In this document: one piece after another, positions 11,257 through 22,810 of the stretch | Layout of the letters: each line of letters opens with the position of its first letter | Position numbering within the stretch: the stretch's first letter is position 1 | NCBI GenBank assembly: GCA_022453515.1 | Contig: JAJNNY010000068.1 | Location: forward strand, 1-64,000 | DNA from: Astrocystis sublimbata | Lineage: Eukaryota; Ascomycota; Sordariomycetes; Xylariales; Xylariaceae | DNA: 64,000 nucleotides | Direction: 5' to 3' | Notes under the pieces: model-generated | Told to the model about the DNA's origin: nothing | The model's input: the letters and a program-made list of their open reading frames with translations, nothing else | The model's database searches: none | Program-made: the position numbers and the translations under genes

Positions 11257-13376
11257 ATTTTCGCTCTGATGTTTGCTACGTTGAGATGTTCGATTATGAG
11301 AGTCGGGCTTCTCTAACCTTTGGGCAAAGGAGGCGAAGGAGGAGCATTGCTACTTACCTACCTAAGGTAGGTAGATATGTAGGTATATATATTATTTCTC
11401 CGCTCCGATGGAGATCGGGCAACAGATGGCCCGGGAACGTTGTCTTGATGCAGGTGTAAAGTATCATTCAATGCGGCCGGTCATACACTGTACTATGAAA
11501 GTCAACTTTCCGACCACCGCCCGCCCACCCGAGGCGGTTATCTCCAATCATGGGGTCTTCCAATTTGTCTCATGATGTTATTTATGTGTGGGGGTATGCT
11601 GGTTGGGGACTCGCCATAGATGGATGCGGCAATCGTGAGTTTCTCTACAGTCAGTTGCACACCAGAGACCTTGTAGTACGGCAGAGTCTAAGAACTAACA
11701 AAGCAGGGGCGAGGGTATCATGGGTTATGTAAGGGGAGTCAAGGACACAGAGAAGGAAGTAGAGAGCAGGTGGGTGCTCATTGGACCTCCAAAGGTGTTT
11801 TGAGTTGGTTGGGTTGTCTGGGGTTTTATTGAGAAAGAGCACAGGAAGAGGAAGGAAGCATGGGAACATTGAAGGTAGGTGGGAGAAAGGTAAGGTTGTA
11901 AGTGGTGTGAAGATCTATAGGTAATAAACAAGTTATCGCAAAGTGCCGTGGTGCAAGTTGTCGAGGCAGCCGCAACCACGGATTGGCCATCTCAAGTGCA
12001 GCAAAACAGTTCCAGATAGGGGGAGAACAGGCAAACATTAAATAAGACCATTGAATCTAACTATAAAGAGAATAAAAAGTAAACTCACTTAACCTCTAAT
12101 AGTCGCTACCCATCGCTACCCATCGCTACCCATTTCGACCCGTTCCATACATTTTGGAACATGGGCTCATCGAGCTCGACTTCGAGTGCGATATTGCGTA
12201 CCGGCCAGCAGGGAAAGCAACACATCTTGGTCTTATACTTAACACCCGAAGTGTTCGTGGCAGTAGGGCAACCGGAGGTCGAGAGTCAGGCGAGGATCGG
12301 TCAATAAAAAGGTAATTACCTAGGTAGGTATGCTGGCCGGTATCAAAGCAAGCCTCCAGCTGATAAAGACCGACGATGTTGGGAAGTCGATAGCAATGAT
12401 TGCAGCTTGGCAGGCGTTCTCAAAACCCGATGTATAGGTAGAGTGTGTAGATGGGTAGGTCTGTCTTATAACGAACAACAGTGTTGGGTGATGTATATAG
12501 GAGGAAGGAAGGGAGGATACCAATACGAGTACATATAAGTGGTTCCTACTGTGCAGGCTCAACCTCTGCCTCACAAAGTAACTTCCAAGTTGGATGCTGC
12601 ACGCAAACATGGTTACATGACGCATTGATTGTCCGTCCACTTACGTCTTGAGAGTTAACCCCATCATTCGATCGCTTCTGTTTCTCTACTCTCTTCGCTA
12701 TACTCACTGTTACACAGGCTTCGCATTCACAGCCCTCACAAATGGTACCCCCACCCGAAGAAGCGCGGATCTAAGGCTTGCCCCCGCCAGTCCTACGGCA
12801 CCATTAGAGAATAGCATTTCGAAGCCTCTTTTGAACAAGGGTTCCGCCGTGATCCGATTCTCGCGGTCGGGAAAGCTCTGTTGTGTGCTCCTCAGCCTTG
12901 CGTATGGCCGTACGCAACCCAAACCAGCCACCGCCTACAACATCCCTAGCCATACGGAGCCAGAAGACACCCGTACAGTCCCCGAGTGTGTTGAATTGAT
13001 TCCACCTTGTTGAGAAGAACCCAGTTGTTAATTACTTACAGCCCTACAACCCATCGTACAGACCCTTCGACCCAGCCCTTCCGAATCCCTTCGAGTCTTC
13101 GACCCAGGTCACGCGAAGCCAGGCTGTACTTTTCTTTTCTTCTTTTCTTTTCATGGACAGGGCCACGCCAGATTCCACACACATTAAACCCTCGGCCTAC
13201 GTTTAGATCCGCCTATGTGCCATGATGAAGCGAAATATCTTTCAACAATTACGGCATAACACCAATGCAGCTCTATCATTTGATAATGTCAATACACGCA
13301 TATTGTAGTCCGCACAGCCCTACCATCAACAAGTTATTACCCGTATTCATCTTGATCTGATTTTTCGTTGGAAAAG
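11257..13376. other. Intergenic without a supportable gene
   Basis: Contains a run of palindromic TACCTACCTAAGGTAGGTA-type sequence at about 11352-11388, another ACCTAGGTAGGT at about 12315-12330, and a 10-base tandem repeat at 12101-12134. The open frame at 12648-13013 on plus has no recognisable domain and is biased like non-coding DNA, so it is not called. Confidence 0.55.
12101..12134. repeat. Tandem 10-base repeat
   Basis: Three consecutive copies of CATCGCTACC (the first slightly changed) followed by a partial copy are seen in non-coding DNA. Confidence 0.85.
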
Positions 13377-14151
13377 ATGGTGTCACCAAAGGTAAGTGCT
13401 CATTTTACCAACCTCATGTCCTCTTGTAGGCGATACTGATCATTTCACAGCGAAGGCGAGAGTGAGTGCCCTGAATATCCTGTTGATAAGCGACCTTCAG
13501 TGCTGAGTTGTCTTATAAGTGCCCGCACTGTGGCCAAACAAGCCACCAGGCGGCCAAATGCTGGCCACCAGTCGCCGAGTTAAGCTTATAGGTACACTGT
13601 GTGAACTGCAGATGAGTTTACTAAGCTTCTATTCTATATAGGACTCCCCAGTTGTAAGTATCACCTTGGTTATCAGCAATCACTGTTATACTGACAATAT
13701 TTTAGTTTTGGCGAAATAAGAGAGATGTTTGTTACAACGTTACAAGCCTTGAGAAATGGAGAAACTAACACATTTTAGAACTTCCTGGCAGCAGCAACTG
13801 TACGCTTATATGCCCTCTCATGAACCCCACTGACTCTAACATCCCTTTAGATAAAGGAGCAAGAGATCAATGTAAGTGATACATGTACAATCATTAGTAG
13901 CTATCAAATGAAGGAGCTAATGGAACTACAGTCTCTTCGAGCCGAGCATGCAGTTAGTTAACATATATACATAGCTCGATAGGCACGCGAGAAAGAGGGG
14001 ATGGTAATACTCTTAATGGTTCGTTATACGAGGTGCTGGTATGTTACTTAAGTCCAATCACTTATTATTCTACTATAAAAGTCTAACTGTTATACAATAG
14101 CTCGCTGTAGATAGAGCCGAAGACGAAGGAGGAGCCGGAGCCGAAGCTTAA
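13377..14151 (+). CDS. Candidate micro-exon gene: CCHC zinc knuckle plus heptad-per-exon tail
   Basis: Not a family I recognise. Ten very short exons join into one open frame of 87 residues ending in TAA at 14149-14151: 13377-13391, 13451-13461, 13501-13570, 13642-13653, five exons of exactly 21 bases (13706-13726, 13779-13799, 13851-13871, 13932-13952, 13983-14003) and 14101-14151. Exon 3 encodes YKCPHCGQTSHQAAKCW, a C-x2-C-x4-H-x4-C zinc knuckle. Each 21-base exon is phase 0 and encodes seven residues: FWRNKRD, NFLAAAT, IKEQEIN, SLRAEHA, AREKEGM. The last exon begins LAVDRAEDEGG. Most donors are good (GTAAGT, GTGAGT, GTTAGT) and branch sites such as TACTGAC, AACTAAC and AGCTAAT are visible. 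Weak points are a GTCGCC donor after exon 3 and introns of 39 and 30 bases. The gene could be live or a recent relic. An alternative acceptor at 13429 would add exactly 21 bases to exon 2. Confidence 0.55.
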
Positions 14152-15012
14152 GTCGGAGCATGAGGTGTTGTTTTTCAACATTGGACGAGTATTGTCACAA
14201 CGGTGCGATTCGCGGGGCCGAACAGTATTCCTATGGAACACATACTACCTAATATCAGGTTAAAGAAGGAAGGGGAGTTTGAAGGCTAGAATCCTACTAG
14301 GTATTGTCAGGTGCCAAAGTAGCATAAGCCTTACTATGACCCAGGGGCTCCCTTATAGAGCTGTTTAGGCTACGAGATCTATCTATATAATTCCTTTAAT
14401 CGTGAAATAACTATTGTATAACTAATAAACTACATTTGAATAACTACAATATAACTAGGTAATAATAAACCAATAAACATTATGTATTACTTTCTGAGGG
14501 GGTATAAACTACTAAGAACCTGGAAGTGTCTCATCTATTTTGTGTGGATACGCCCTGGCTAGGGGCTATTGGAGGGGCACCCTTCGAGGTACCTATCCTG
14601 ATGGACTACAGTACTGTAGGTACCGCTAAACGGCATCACCCTAGCGGGGGCGGTACAGGCGAAGAACAGGCATGACAGGCGAGCAGGTACCCATGCGCCG
14701 CTACAAGCTTCATGCAATAGCCGGGCGTACTCGTATGCGACAACAGCTGTGGCAGCGTTTCAACCGTCCCGTCTACTTACAGTACTACTTGTAAATGGCA
14801 CATCGACACTCGAACAACCTACATCTCTAATCAAGCCAGAACGATACAACGGCATACGCATAATTAATACCGACGGACGGTCCGACTCGGCATCGTCGAT
14901 AACGAATAGATACTTCGAGTCAAATACGCCTGGCGGTACGAATCTACCCTTGCTCCATGGTGTCGGCGCCCGTCCCGACCACGACCACGACCACGCCGCC
15001 GTCACCAATCTG
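14152..15012. other. Intergenic, AT-rich in its middle, upstream of sec10
   Basis: About 14380-14510 is AT-rich with many TAATAA and TATAAC steps and no readable protein. The rest is the sec10 upstream region. A longer in-frame N-terminal extension of sec10 back to 14749 is open but has no family support. Confidence 0.5.
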
Positions 15013-17651
15013 ATGGAGCGGGCGTCTGGGTCGCGAGCCCTGTTCCCCAAGGGCCCCAGCTTCAGTCTCGAGGACTTCTCCAACAAGGACTTCATTGTCC
15101 GTGACTTCGTCGACAGTCTCGCCGAGAATGCCGTCGCCCAGAACCGACGCTCCGGCGTCGCTCAGCAGGCTTTCGACCCGAAGCCGCTGATCAGAACATT
15201 CGAGAGTACGGTTTCTGCCATGCGCCTCTTCTGCTTTGCGCCTCTTCTTCTGCGTTGAAAAGCTGTGTTGCTGACGCTGCCCCTTCCCTAGATGCGCTCG
15301 AGGGTCTCGGCAGCCTCTCCGAAGAGCTGCAGGAGAACGAGTCGGAGCTCCTAACCCAGGTTCGCCGGGCTGAGGTACAACACGATCAGACACTCGATAC
15401 CCTCGGTAGCAAGCTCGACCAGTCCATCAACCAGTTCGAAGCGCTCGATATCACCCTCAACCACCCGAACGGCAATGACAGGGGCAGCCGTGGAGAGGCC
15501 GGCGGCAACATCGCCGTACAGATCGGAGAGAAGCTCGAGGAGCTCGACCGGAAGCGGAGACGGGCCCTGGATGCGAATTTCCTCATCAACTGTTGGCTCC
15601 AGGTCAGCGAAACGGGCGATCTGACCTCTCTCCAAGACATCCAGCGCCAGGGCGGCTCAGACAACAAGGTCCGATGCGCCGTTATCGCGCACCAGCTCAT
15701 GCGCATCAGCCAGAGACTAGACCCGGCATCGTGGAATCAGGCCAACGGGCACCTTCGGAACGGCAATACAAATGGCGTGAACGGCAGATCGAGGTCGCAT
15801 AACACGCGCGAGATCCTCGAGAAGTTCTGTGAGACGTTGGAGCAGGACCTGCTGAAGCAGTTCAACAACAGTTACCGGAAACAGAACTTCGACGACATGA
15901 TGGAATGCGCCAAAGTACTGCACGATTTCAACGGCGGCGCTAGCGTGGTGGCCGTCTTTGTCAACCAGCACCAGTTCTTCATCGACCGGGACCAGCTCAT
16001 CACCGACGAGGTCACCGTCGACGGGGACACCTGGGACCAGCTCGCCGACCCCGATGCCGAGCCGCCGAGCGTTGAGCCCAGTCTACAGTCGCTCATTGAC
16101 GAAGTCCGAATTATCATGCAGGAAGAGTCATTCATCATCAAGAGGGCCTTCCCCTATTACGAAGCGGTTTTGATCAAGTTTATTCAACGCATATTTCAGC
16201 AGTCGATCCAACAGAGACTAGAGATGGTGCTAGAGAAAGCGAGCGAGATATCGTCTCTTGCCTTCCTGCGTTCGCTGCACTCCTCACGAACATACATCGG
16301 TGCCTTGATAGAAGACCTGAAAACGCACGGCTTGACGGAGCATCCGGAACCCTGCTCGGCGCAGATTGCCCAGACCCTAGACCAGCAGATGGAAGAGTTG
16401 TTTGTTCCATACATCATGGGCAACTCGTACATTGACCGTGAGAAGAAGAACCTGGAGGAGCTCTTCAACTCTCTACAATTCCGCTTCAACATATATCATT
16501 CCAGGAGGAAAAAGGCGCCCAGTGGCTTTATGGCCTCATTAGCACAACGGACGAATCAGCTCATGGAATCTGCTAAAGACGCATATCTAGAGAGACTTGA
16601 ATCGTCCGATCTGACACCTACTCAGAAGGCTATGATGTTGAGAGTCGCTCGGGTGCAAGAGGGCGACAACATGAAGAATGAGATCGAGGTGTCGGACGAA
16701 GAGGGGCAGCTGTCCACCGCGAATGCTAAGCGAATGATGACCTGGCTCGCAGAAAGCGTGCGGCGGACACTCGAGCTAGGGAGTCAGAGCGATACGCCCA
16801 AGGATGTGGCCATTCTCTTAAACCTCCTCATGATGCACATGGGTCAGGTATACGTCGAGACTGCCCTACAGGCGGCCCATGAACGGGCAACGTCCCAGGA
16901 GACTGTGAAGACCGAGCCAGATCTAACGTATCTACCATTGATCCGGCCGGCGGTGACCATCACGAGCATAATGACTCGCTTCATCAACACCGTCCTCATC
17001 CGCCTAGCCGAGTCCAACACCACCGTACGCCGAGGCATGGAGGCGCAGGCCAAGACGGGCATCGACGCCATCGAGAAGAAGACCAACACGGTGATGAAGA
17101 GCACGATGGACGTCATCCTCAACTGGGTGGCCAAGTCGCTCGCGACGCAGAAGAAGCTCGACTTCCTGCCCAAGGACGAGCTCGACCTCGTCGAGTCGCT
17201 GCAGACGAGCACCTGCACGATGACGTGCCTCTTCCTGGCGCGCGCCACCAAGGTCCTGCGCGAGACCGTCGACGGGCAGAACCTCGAGACGCTGACGAGC
17301 GAGCTGGCGCTCGCCATCCAGCGGCTGCTGTTCGAGCACTTCAAGAAGTTCAAGGTCAACGCCACGGGCGGGCTCATGGTCACCAAGGACATCGCCAAGT
17401 ACGTCGCCACCCTGAAAGAATGGCCGCTCGCCAAGGACCCCGAGGCCGCCGTCGAGTTGCTCACCGAGATCGGCTACCTCTTCATCATCGGCCCCGAGGC
17501 CCTGCGCGAGCGCAGCCGCAACCTCGCCGCTGGGGGCGGCCCCGCCGCCTCGTCCGCCCGCAAGCTCGGCAAGACCGACTTCAAGGGCTTCGTGCAGAGC
17601 AGGGACGACGCCAGGACCGTGGGCGTGCAGAGTGTGCTGACGGGGTTGTAA
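15013..17651 (+). CDS. sec10: Exocyst complex component Sec10
   Basis: Sec10 is one of eight exocyst subunits that tether secretory vesicles to the plasma membrane before fusion, important at hyphal tips. Exons: 15013-15205 and 15292-17651, joined in phase 1, about 850 residues. The N-terminus MERASGSRALFPKGPSFSLEDFSNKDFIVRDFV and the helical core (EELQENESELLTQVRRAE, then NFDDMMECAKVLHDFNG and KVRCAVIAHQLMRIS) fit fungal Sec10. The length is near the yeast protein (871). I chose the ATG at 15013 because family similarity begins there; the frame is open upstream to 14749, which would add 88 residues. The second exon has strong third-position GC bias, especially from about 17000 on. The protein is largely helical rod, with no membrane segment. 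Confidence 0.95.
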
Positions 17652-18716
17652 GTGGGTGAGTGAGCAGTAGCGGTAGGTGAGCGGGATGGATACACAATAC
17701 ATAAGTACGGAAGAATAGAAATGCAGCCGGACGAGAAGGACGGACGGAGCTTGGCTTGGCTTGGCTTGCGGGATAAGATCGGGTTCGGACAAGAAGACAT
17801 GGAATGAATGCCCGAGGAGCATTGATGAGGGGGGAGTGTGTGAATATAAAGATAGTCTTATGTTCAGATGAGATGATACCACGAAGATAAATAATATCTA
17901 TGCAGATATACGTACATATACTTACCTACTTAAGTACCTACTCAGTCAACGGTTCCTGGTGACTCCTATCACCACATGTTTATCCTACGATTCCCCCTAT
18001 ATGTTCCTCCTCAAGCAGATATCCTATCCCTACCCCAAACCACTGCAGCTTTAGTATATTGCGCTACTCGCTCCCTCTTTACAGTGTCTTGTTACCACTT
18101 CCCAACGCAAGTTTCATACCAACGCCAACACGGATCCAGGTGCTTCATGGAACTGACCTTATTCATATCAGCACTAGAAGACTGACATGACAGACAGACC
18201 CACAGCAGATTCAAAGAAAAGCACGAAGATACGTCTAGTCAGGGGTTTACATCAAGGCATTTCATTATTTGATTTTTTACTCAGTCAGTCAGTCAACCAA
18301 GAGTTTATTTACATGCATGATCTGAGTGCGGACACTTCATTGCTGTCTCCATTCCTTCTCCTCTCCTCTACTTTTCTTTGCTTTCCTCCTTTCCCTCTTC
18401 CAACCTTTTCGTTACGACAAAAAAAAGACGTTAAAAGCCCAGCGTAAATAGAGAGAACCGTTTCTTTTTTTCCCAAACCGTTCCGTTTCGTAAAGCCAGT
18501 TAGGTAGGCAGGCCCAAAAAAGGAAAAGAATAAGGGTCCAACACGCTCAGGACTTGGATCCAAAGAGAGGCAGAGTGAGACAGAGACAGAGAGTGCTACT
18601 TCAACAGAGGTTTTGTTACATTTGATAATCCTAGGTACTGGGGTTATGAATATTCCGCTGCAGCAAAGAGCCATGCTCATTCGCTCTGAAGAAAAGCTAA
18701 GGAAAAATCACTTTCC
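17652..18716. other. Convergent 3' intergenic region
   Basis: The tails of sec10 (plus) and the homeobox gene (minus) face each other here. Visible are a TTGGC tandem repeat at about 17752-17767, a TTACCTACTTAAGTACCTA palindrome at about 17922-17940, and CT-rich tracts near 18350-18410. No gene is seen. Confidence 0.6.
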
Positions 18717-20953
18717 TCAGCGCCAATTTCCCTGACTAAGAGAAAGTAGACCGGCGACAACGTCCATATCAGGGCGCTTGCCAGGCGAAGTCTCGCCGTT
18801 GCCGTTGCCGTTTCTGCTGCCCATGAAGCGATCAACGTCTTTTCCCTCTCGCGCGGCAGCCTTAGCGATCTCTCCGTCTTCGAAGATTGCTACCGCCGCA
18901 TCGCCGACCTTGCGCAATCGCTGTCCGAGAGTAGGAGCTGTGCTGGCCCGGTTCATATGGCGGCTCCTCGCATCCTGGAACAGTCGTTTAGTCGGCGCGT
19001 CCTGCTCGCCCAGGACGCGACCAACACGCCGCGGGTTCTTGGGCAGCGCCGCCGCTTGTTTCGTCGGCGACGCGCCAGCATCAGGTAGCGGTAAAGGGCG
19101 TTGGTGGCTGGGGTTTCCATTCTCGCCAGGGCTCCAGTTTTCCTTATCCGAATCACCGGAGGGGCTGAAGATGTCGAACTGGCTGCCATGCTTCCGCCTC
19201 TTCTTCTCAGGCTCGAGGGGATCTTCGTCTGCTTCCAAATCCGCCAGCTTGCCTGACGCCTCTATCGAGATAAAGCGAGTCGCAGGGGGGGAAGTCTTCG
19301 CCCGTGCGAGCCTGGGTTTTCTATCTAAAGAAACCCGTGGTGCACCTAGCGTGTTACGCTTGCTCGTATTGGGCTGTAGAATGCCTGAGTGGGAATGAGG
19401 CTGGGAGTGAGGGTGGTTGTGGATAAGATTGCTCAGGCTTGCAGAGCTGCTGGATGATCGCACCAAGCTGATGGCTGCTATGGCGGACCCCGAAGACTCG
19501 TTTTCGGCTTGTCTTGTCAACTCATCGCGAGTATCAGCTTCGCAGCATGACTCCCAGGCATGAACATCACGGGACCGACCAGGAGCGAACTGGGGCGGGA
19601 AAGGAGCCGATAAGTTCTTCGTAAGCGTTGAGATAGGGGGTAGTGTAATGCCAGAGAGCGCGCTCCGACTTCGCTGCAAGGTACGATTACTAGTGAAGAC
19701 CGGGGGTAATGTTTCCGCATGGATAGGCATCTGCGGAGTAGGGCGCGTTGGTGATTGCTGGGCGGAAATGAGTTCCGCCTTGCCATCCAACGATAGGGAC
19801 AGTCGGACCTTGGAGGACGACGAAGAATGGGGTGGCAGGGTTGGCGCGTATTCGGGGGCTGATGTTGTCGAAGACGAGAAAGAGTTAAGTCTAGAGTTGC
19901 CGACATCAATACCTGAGCCTATACTAGGTCGCGTATCCCCGTACCTGAACGAGTCATTGAAAGACTTTTCCCCTGAACCAGGTGTTGAAAAGGAGTCTCC
20001 ATTAAACCATCGGCTTGTCATGTGCCCAGTCGGTGTCTCTGAAACCCCACCATGAGGTTGCGGCTCCGCCTTCGATTCAACTATTCGTGGCGGCGAAGGC
20101 GGCCTGCTAGTCATCGGATTCCCCACTTCAGAATCCGTCCTCACATCACTGCTAGGCCTCGTTGCCTCGAGATCTTGAGGCGAGGCAGGCCGCGACGTGT
20201 TCCGAGATACTGCGTCTAGAGGGACAGGGAAATGCCCATCAAGCTCAGTCGCCGCTGTCGCGCCCATTGGCGAGCCCTGAGATAACTCGGCGGCATTTGG
20301 CAAAGCAACTGGCACAGAAAGGGGCTCGATGGACGAGGGCAATGGCTCCTGGTTAGACGATAACACCCGCATGCCATTCCCATATCTAAGAGCCTCGATC
20401 TCTTGTGGTGAGAGTGGGCGAGACTTCCTACGGTCGTTCTGCCGTCGATTCTGAAACCATATCTATTTTTTCGACAGGGTCAGTTTCAAGCGTGCAATCG
20501 TACGGTGAAGTAGCTCCAGCGCAGGTCATCCTAAGGCTCGAGTCACGAACCTGCACTTCTTTCTCGTTCAATGAGACGCGCTTAACAATGTCGAGACGCG
20601 CCGCCTTGTCGGGCTTCGGGTTCGAGTTGTAAGCAGCTTCGAGGACCGTCTTATCTTGTGACCTAGAAGAGAAGGGCCAATGGTCAGCCAATTGGGCTCT
20701 ATGAAAAAGCCGAAGGTTCCTAGTCGTATTGGCCGACGCAAGGGGCTGATCATAGTACGCACGTGGTCCTCTTCCGCTTGCCCTTGGGATGCTTCTCGCT
20801 CTCAGCTTTCTGATTGTGGAAAGGAGCTTCTAGTCTGAAAGACGACTCGAAGCACAGGGTTGAATTTTCGGTGTTGCTGGCCTGGGAGCTGGCGAAGGAG
20901 GAGTCGTGTCGATCGCTGGCGGGCGACGGGGTAGACGCGGTGGGAAACGACAT
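18717..20953 (-). CDS. Homeobox transcription factor, Yox1/Yhp1-like
   Basis: A nuclear DNA-binding protein. Exons on minus: 20953-20763, 20662-20551 and 20462-18717, giving 682 residues. The homeodomain spans about residues 58-117 and is split over all three exons. It begins GKRKRTT, has helix 2 in ARLDIVKRVSLNEKEV, and the recognition helix IWFQNRRQNDRRKSRPL, where the family's WF-N-R core is intact. The NPKPDKAARLDIV segment is typical of fungal Yox1-type factors. In yeast these repress early cell-cycle genes; the role here is not shown by the sequence. The remaining 560 residues are Ser/Pro-rich and likely disordered. They include a basic EPEKKRRKHGSQFDIFSPSGDSDKENWSPG segment (possible nuclear signal) and a C-terminal region rich in Ala and Gly ending LLSLSQGNWR. 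Confidence 0.94.
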
Positions 20954-22810
20954 GATGCTGGTTGGACGGGGATGCGGCAACTGAGCTATAAACACATTAT
21001 ACAAGAGAGAAGGACTGTACGAGAAACAGAGACAGAATACACGGATGCCCACGATTGTACACAGAGACACACACACAAATAATTGTACAACAGCCGCGGT
21101 CACAGGGCGAGGGAGTGGTGGCAGAGGGATCGCGACACAAGGGACAGCGTCAAGCGATGGAGGAGAAAGCGGGTGTTATTATGAGCAGGAAACGGGGCTG
21201 GGGCTGGCTTCCCAGGTTGCGGCCGGGGTCTAATTGCCAATTGCTAATTGAGTGGTGGGGCCCGCTGCGAGGCCTTAAGCGTGTCATCCTGGCTCGTTGC
21301 TCCACACCGTTCCTGGTGCGGGTTGCAGCGAACCGCGTCTTGTGCCCCGACGCCCACCAACTGCCGCCAGCCTCTTGAGTCGCTGCTGCTGCCCCCTTGT
21401 TCGCGCCGCCAGCCAATCACCGTCGCGCCATATGTGCCCAGATGTCCCAAAGGGGCAACTTATTGATATTTACCTTCTCCGACCCAAAGCAATGAATGCT
21501 GTTGTTCCCGCGCCCCGTAGTTACCGGCTTACACTAAGATACGACTATACATAGTCGAGTGCGCAGGGGCACACAACTAATCAAAGTGCAATACCGACCG
21601 CATAGTCCATCGCCTACCCATTCTCCAACCTCGGGAATCGGTCAGATTGGAGTATCAGATGAGTCTGAGACTTTCACCTATCGAATGGCATCTTCAATCT
21701 GTCCCGAGCCCCACCTGTTACCAACTTGAAAGCCCGGCCATCATCATCGTCATAACACAATGTTTCATGAGCGTTCCTTCCATGGTCGGGGTGGTCGGGG
21801 TCGACATGACCCTATTACCTAGTAAGTAGTAGGCGCTCCACGGCATCAAAGTACTCAATGTCTAAATCCGGAAAGACAGGTAAGATAAGGTTACAAGATT
21901 ACCTATAGGCAGATAGATAGATAGATAAATATACCCTTACCATATGAGAATGTCCCATGTTATATTACTCGACTAATCATTAACAGCACTGGCATGCGTC
22001 TAAGCGCCATCTAATACCATGCTACCAATCGCGATTTGTGTCGTGAGTAGCAGCACGTCACAACGAACCACAACACCGTGGTATGCTACTTTTCCGTTGC
22101 TGGGTAACGACTGCGATGTTCGCGGTCGAAGTTTTTGTGTATATGTGCTCTGTTTCCCCCGCTGTTTGGTGCTATGGTTACTCAAATCTCCAATCCGTTG
22201 TCAATGCCCCCCATTACCCCCCCTCCCCCAAAAGCTTGGCTAAGAAGAGTTTGTGTCCTCGTACCTTTAAACTGTAGGTATAATGGTCAGAACATCGGCA
22301 AGATAAACCGTCGTGTCAGAGGCAGAGTCACGCATGTTCAAGAATACCCTCGGTCGATGGATGTTGCGTATACCAACTTCACATTCTACTATGTATCATC
22401 CAGGCTACAGAGCAATTCAATACTCAACATCACCAGATAAGCAAAATAAGAACGACCAGAGATTGGTTTGTAGGGATGCCAAAAGGCTCTCTACGACGGA
22501 ATATCATTCATCTTTTCAAAAGATTGACAGGTATAGCTAGATAACGGCTAGCTATTTTTTCCGTCCAAAAAGCAACTCACAGCAGTGCTGGAGCATACAT
22601 CTAGCTCACATGAGCTCTAAGAAACTTCCATTGGGAAGTGACGAATGAAACAGTTCCTCCACCTAGCGGATCATGATGCCGCTATAATGCCCAAACCCTC
22701 TAGGGTTGATGCGCCAAAAAACACCTTTACCAAAAGCAGAACGAGTGCTCCGTGCTTGCTCAAATTTATAGTTCCGTCTAATCCAAAATTGACAGCTCAT
22801 GTCTCATCAT
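20954..22810. other. Intergenic without a supportable gene
   Basis: Upstream of the minus-strand homeobox gene and downstream of the minus-strand NAD kinase. The first 400 bases are probably the homeobox 5' leader and promoter; the ORFs there run on both strands without domains. A GATA microsatellite (AGATAGATAGATAGATA) lies at about 21910-21927. Confidence 0.55.

Noticed and set aside
12648..13013. 121-codon open frame on plus
   Set aside because: No domain, low-complexity composition and no splice partners; it looks like chance openness.
14749..15012. 88-residue N-terminal extension of Sec10
   Set aside because: The frame is open, but similarity to the family starts at MERASGSRALFP; the extension is His/Asp-repeat and Thr-rich.
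17004..17882. 292-codon minus frame opposite sec10
   Set aside because: An antisense shadow caused by strong third-position GC bias in the sec10 3' end.
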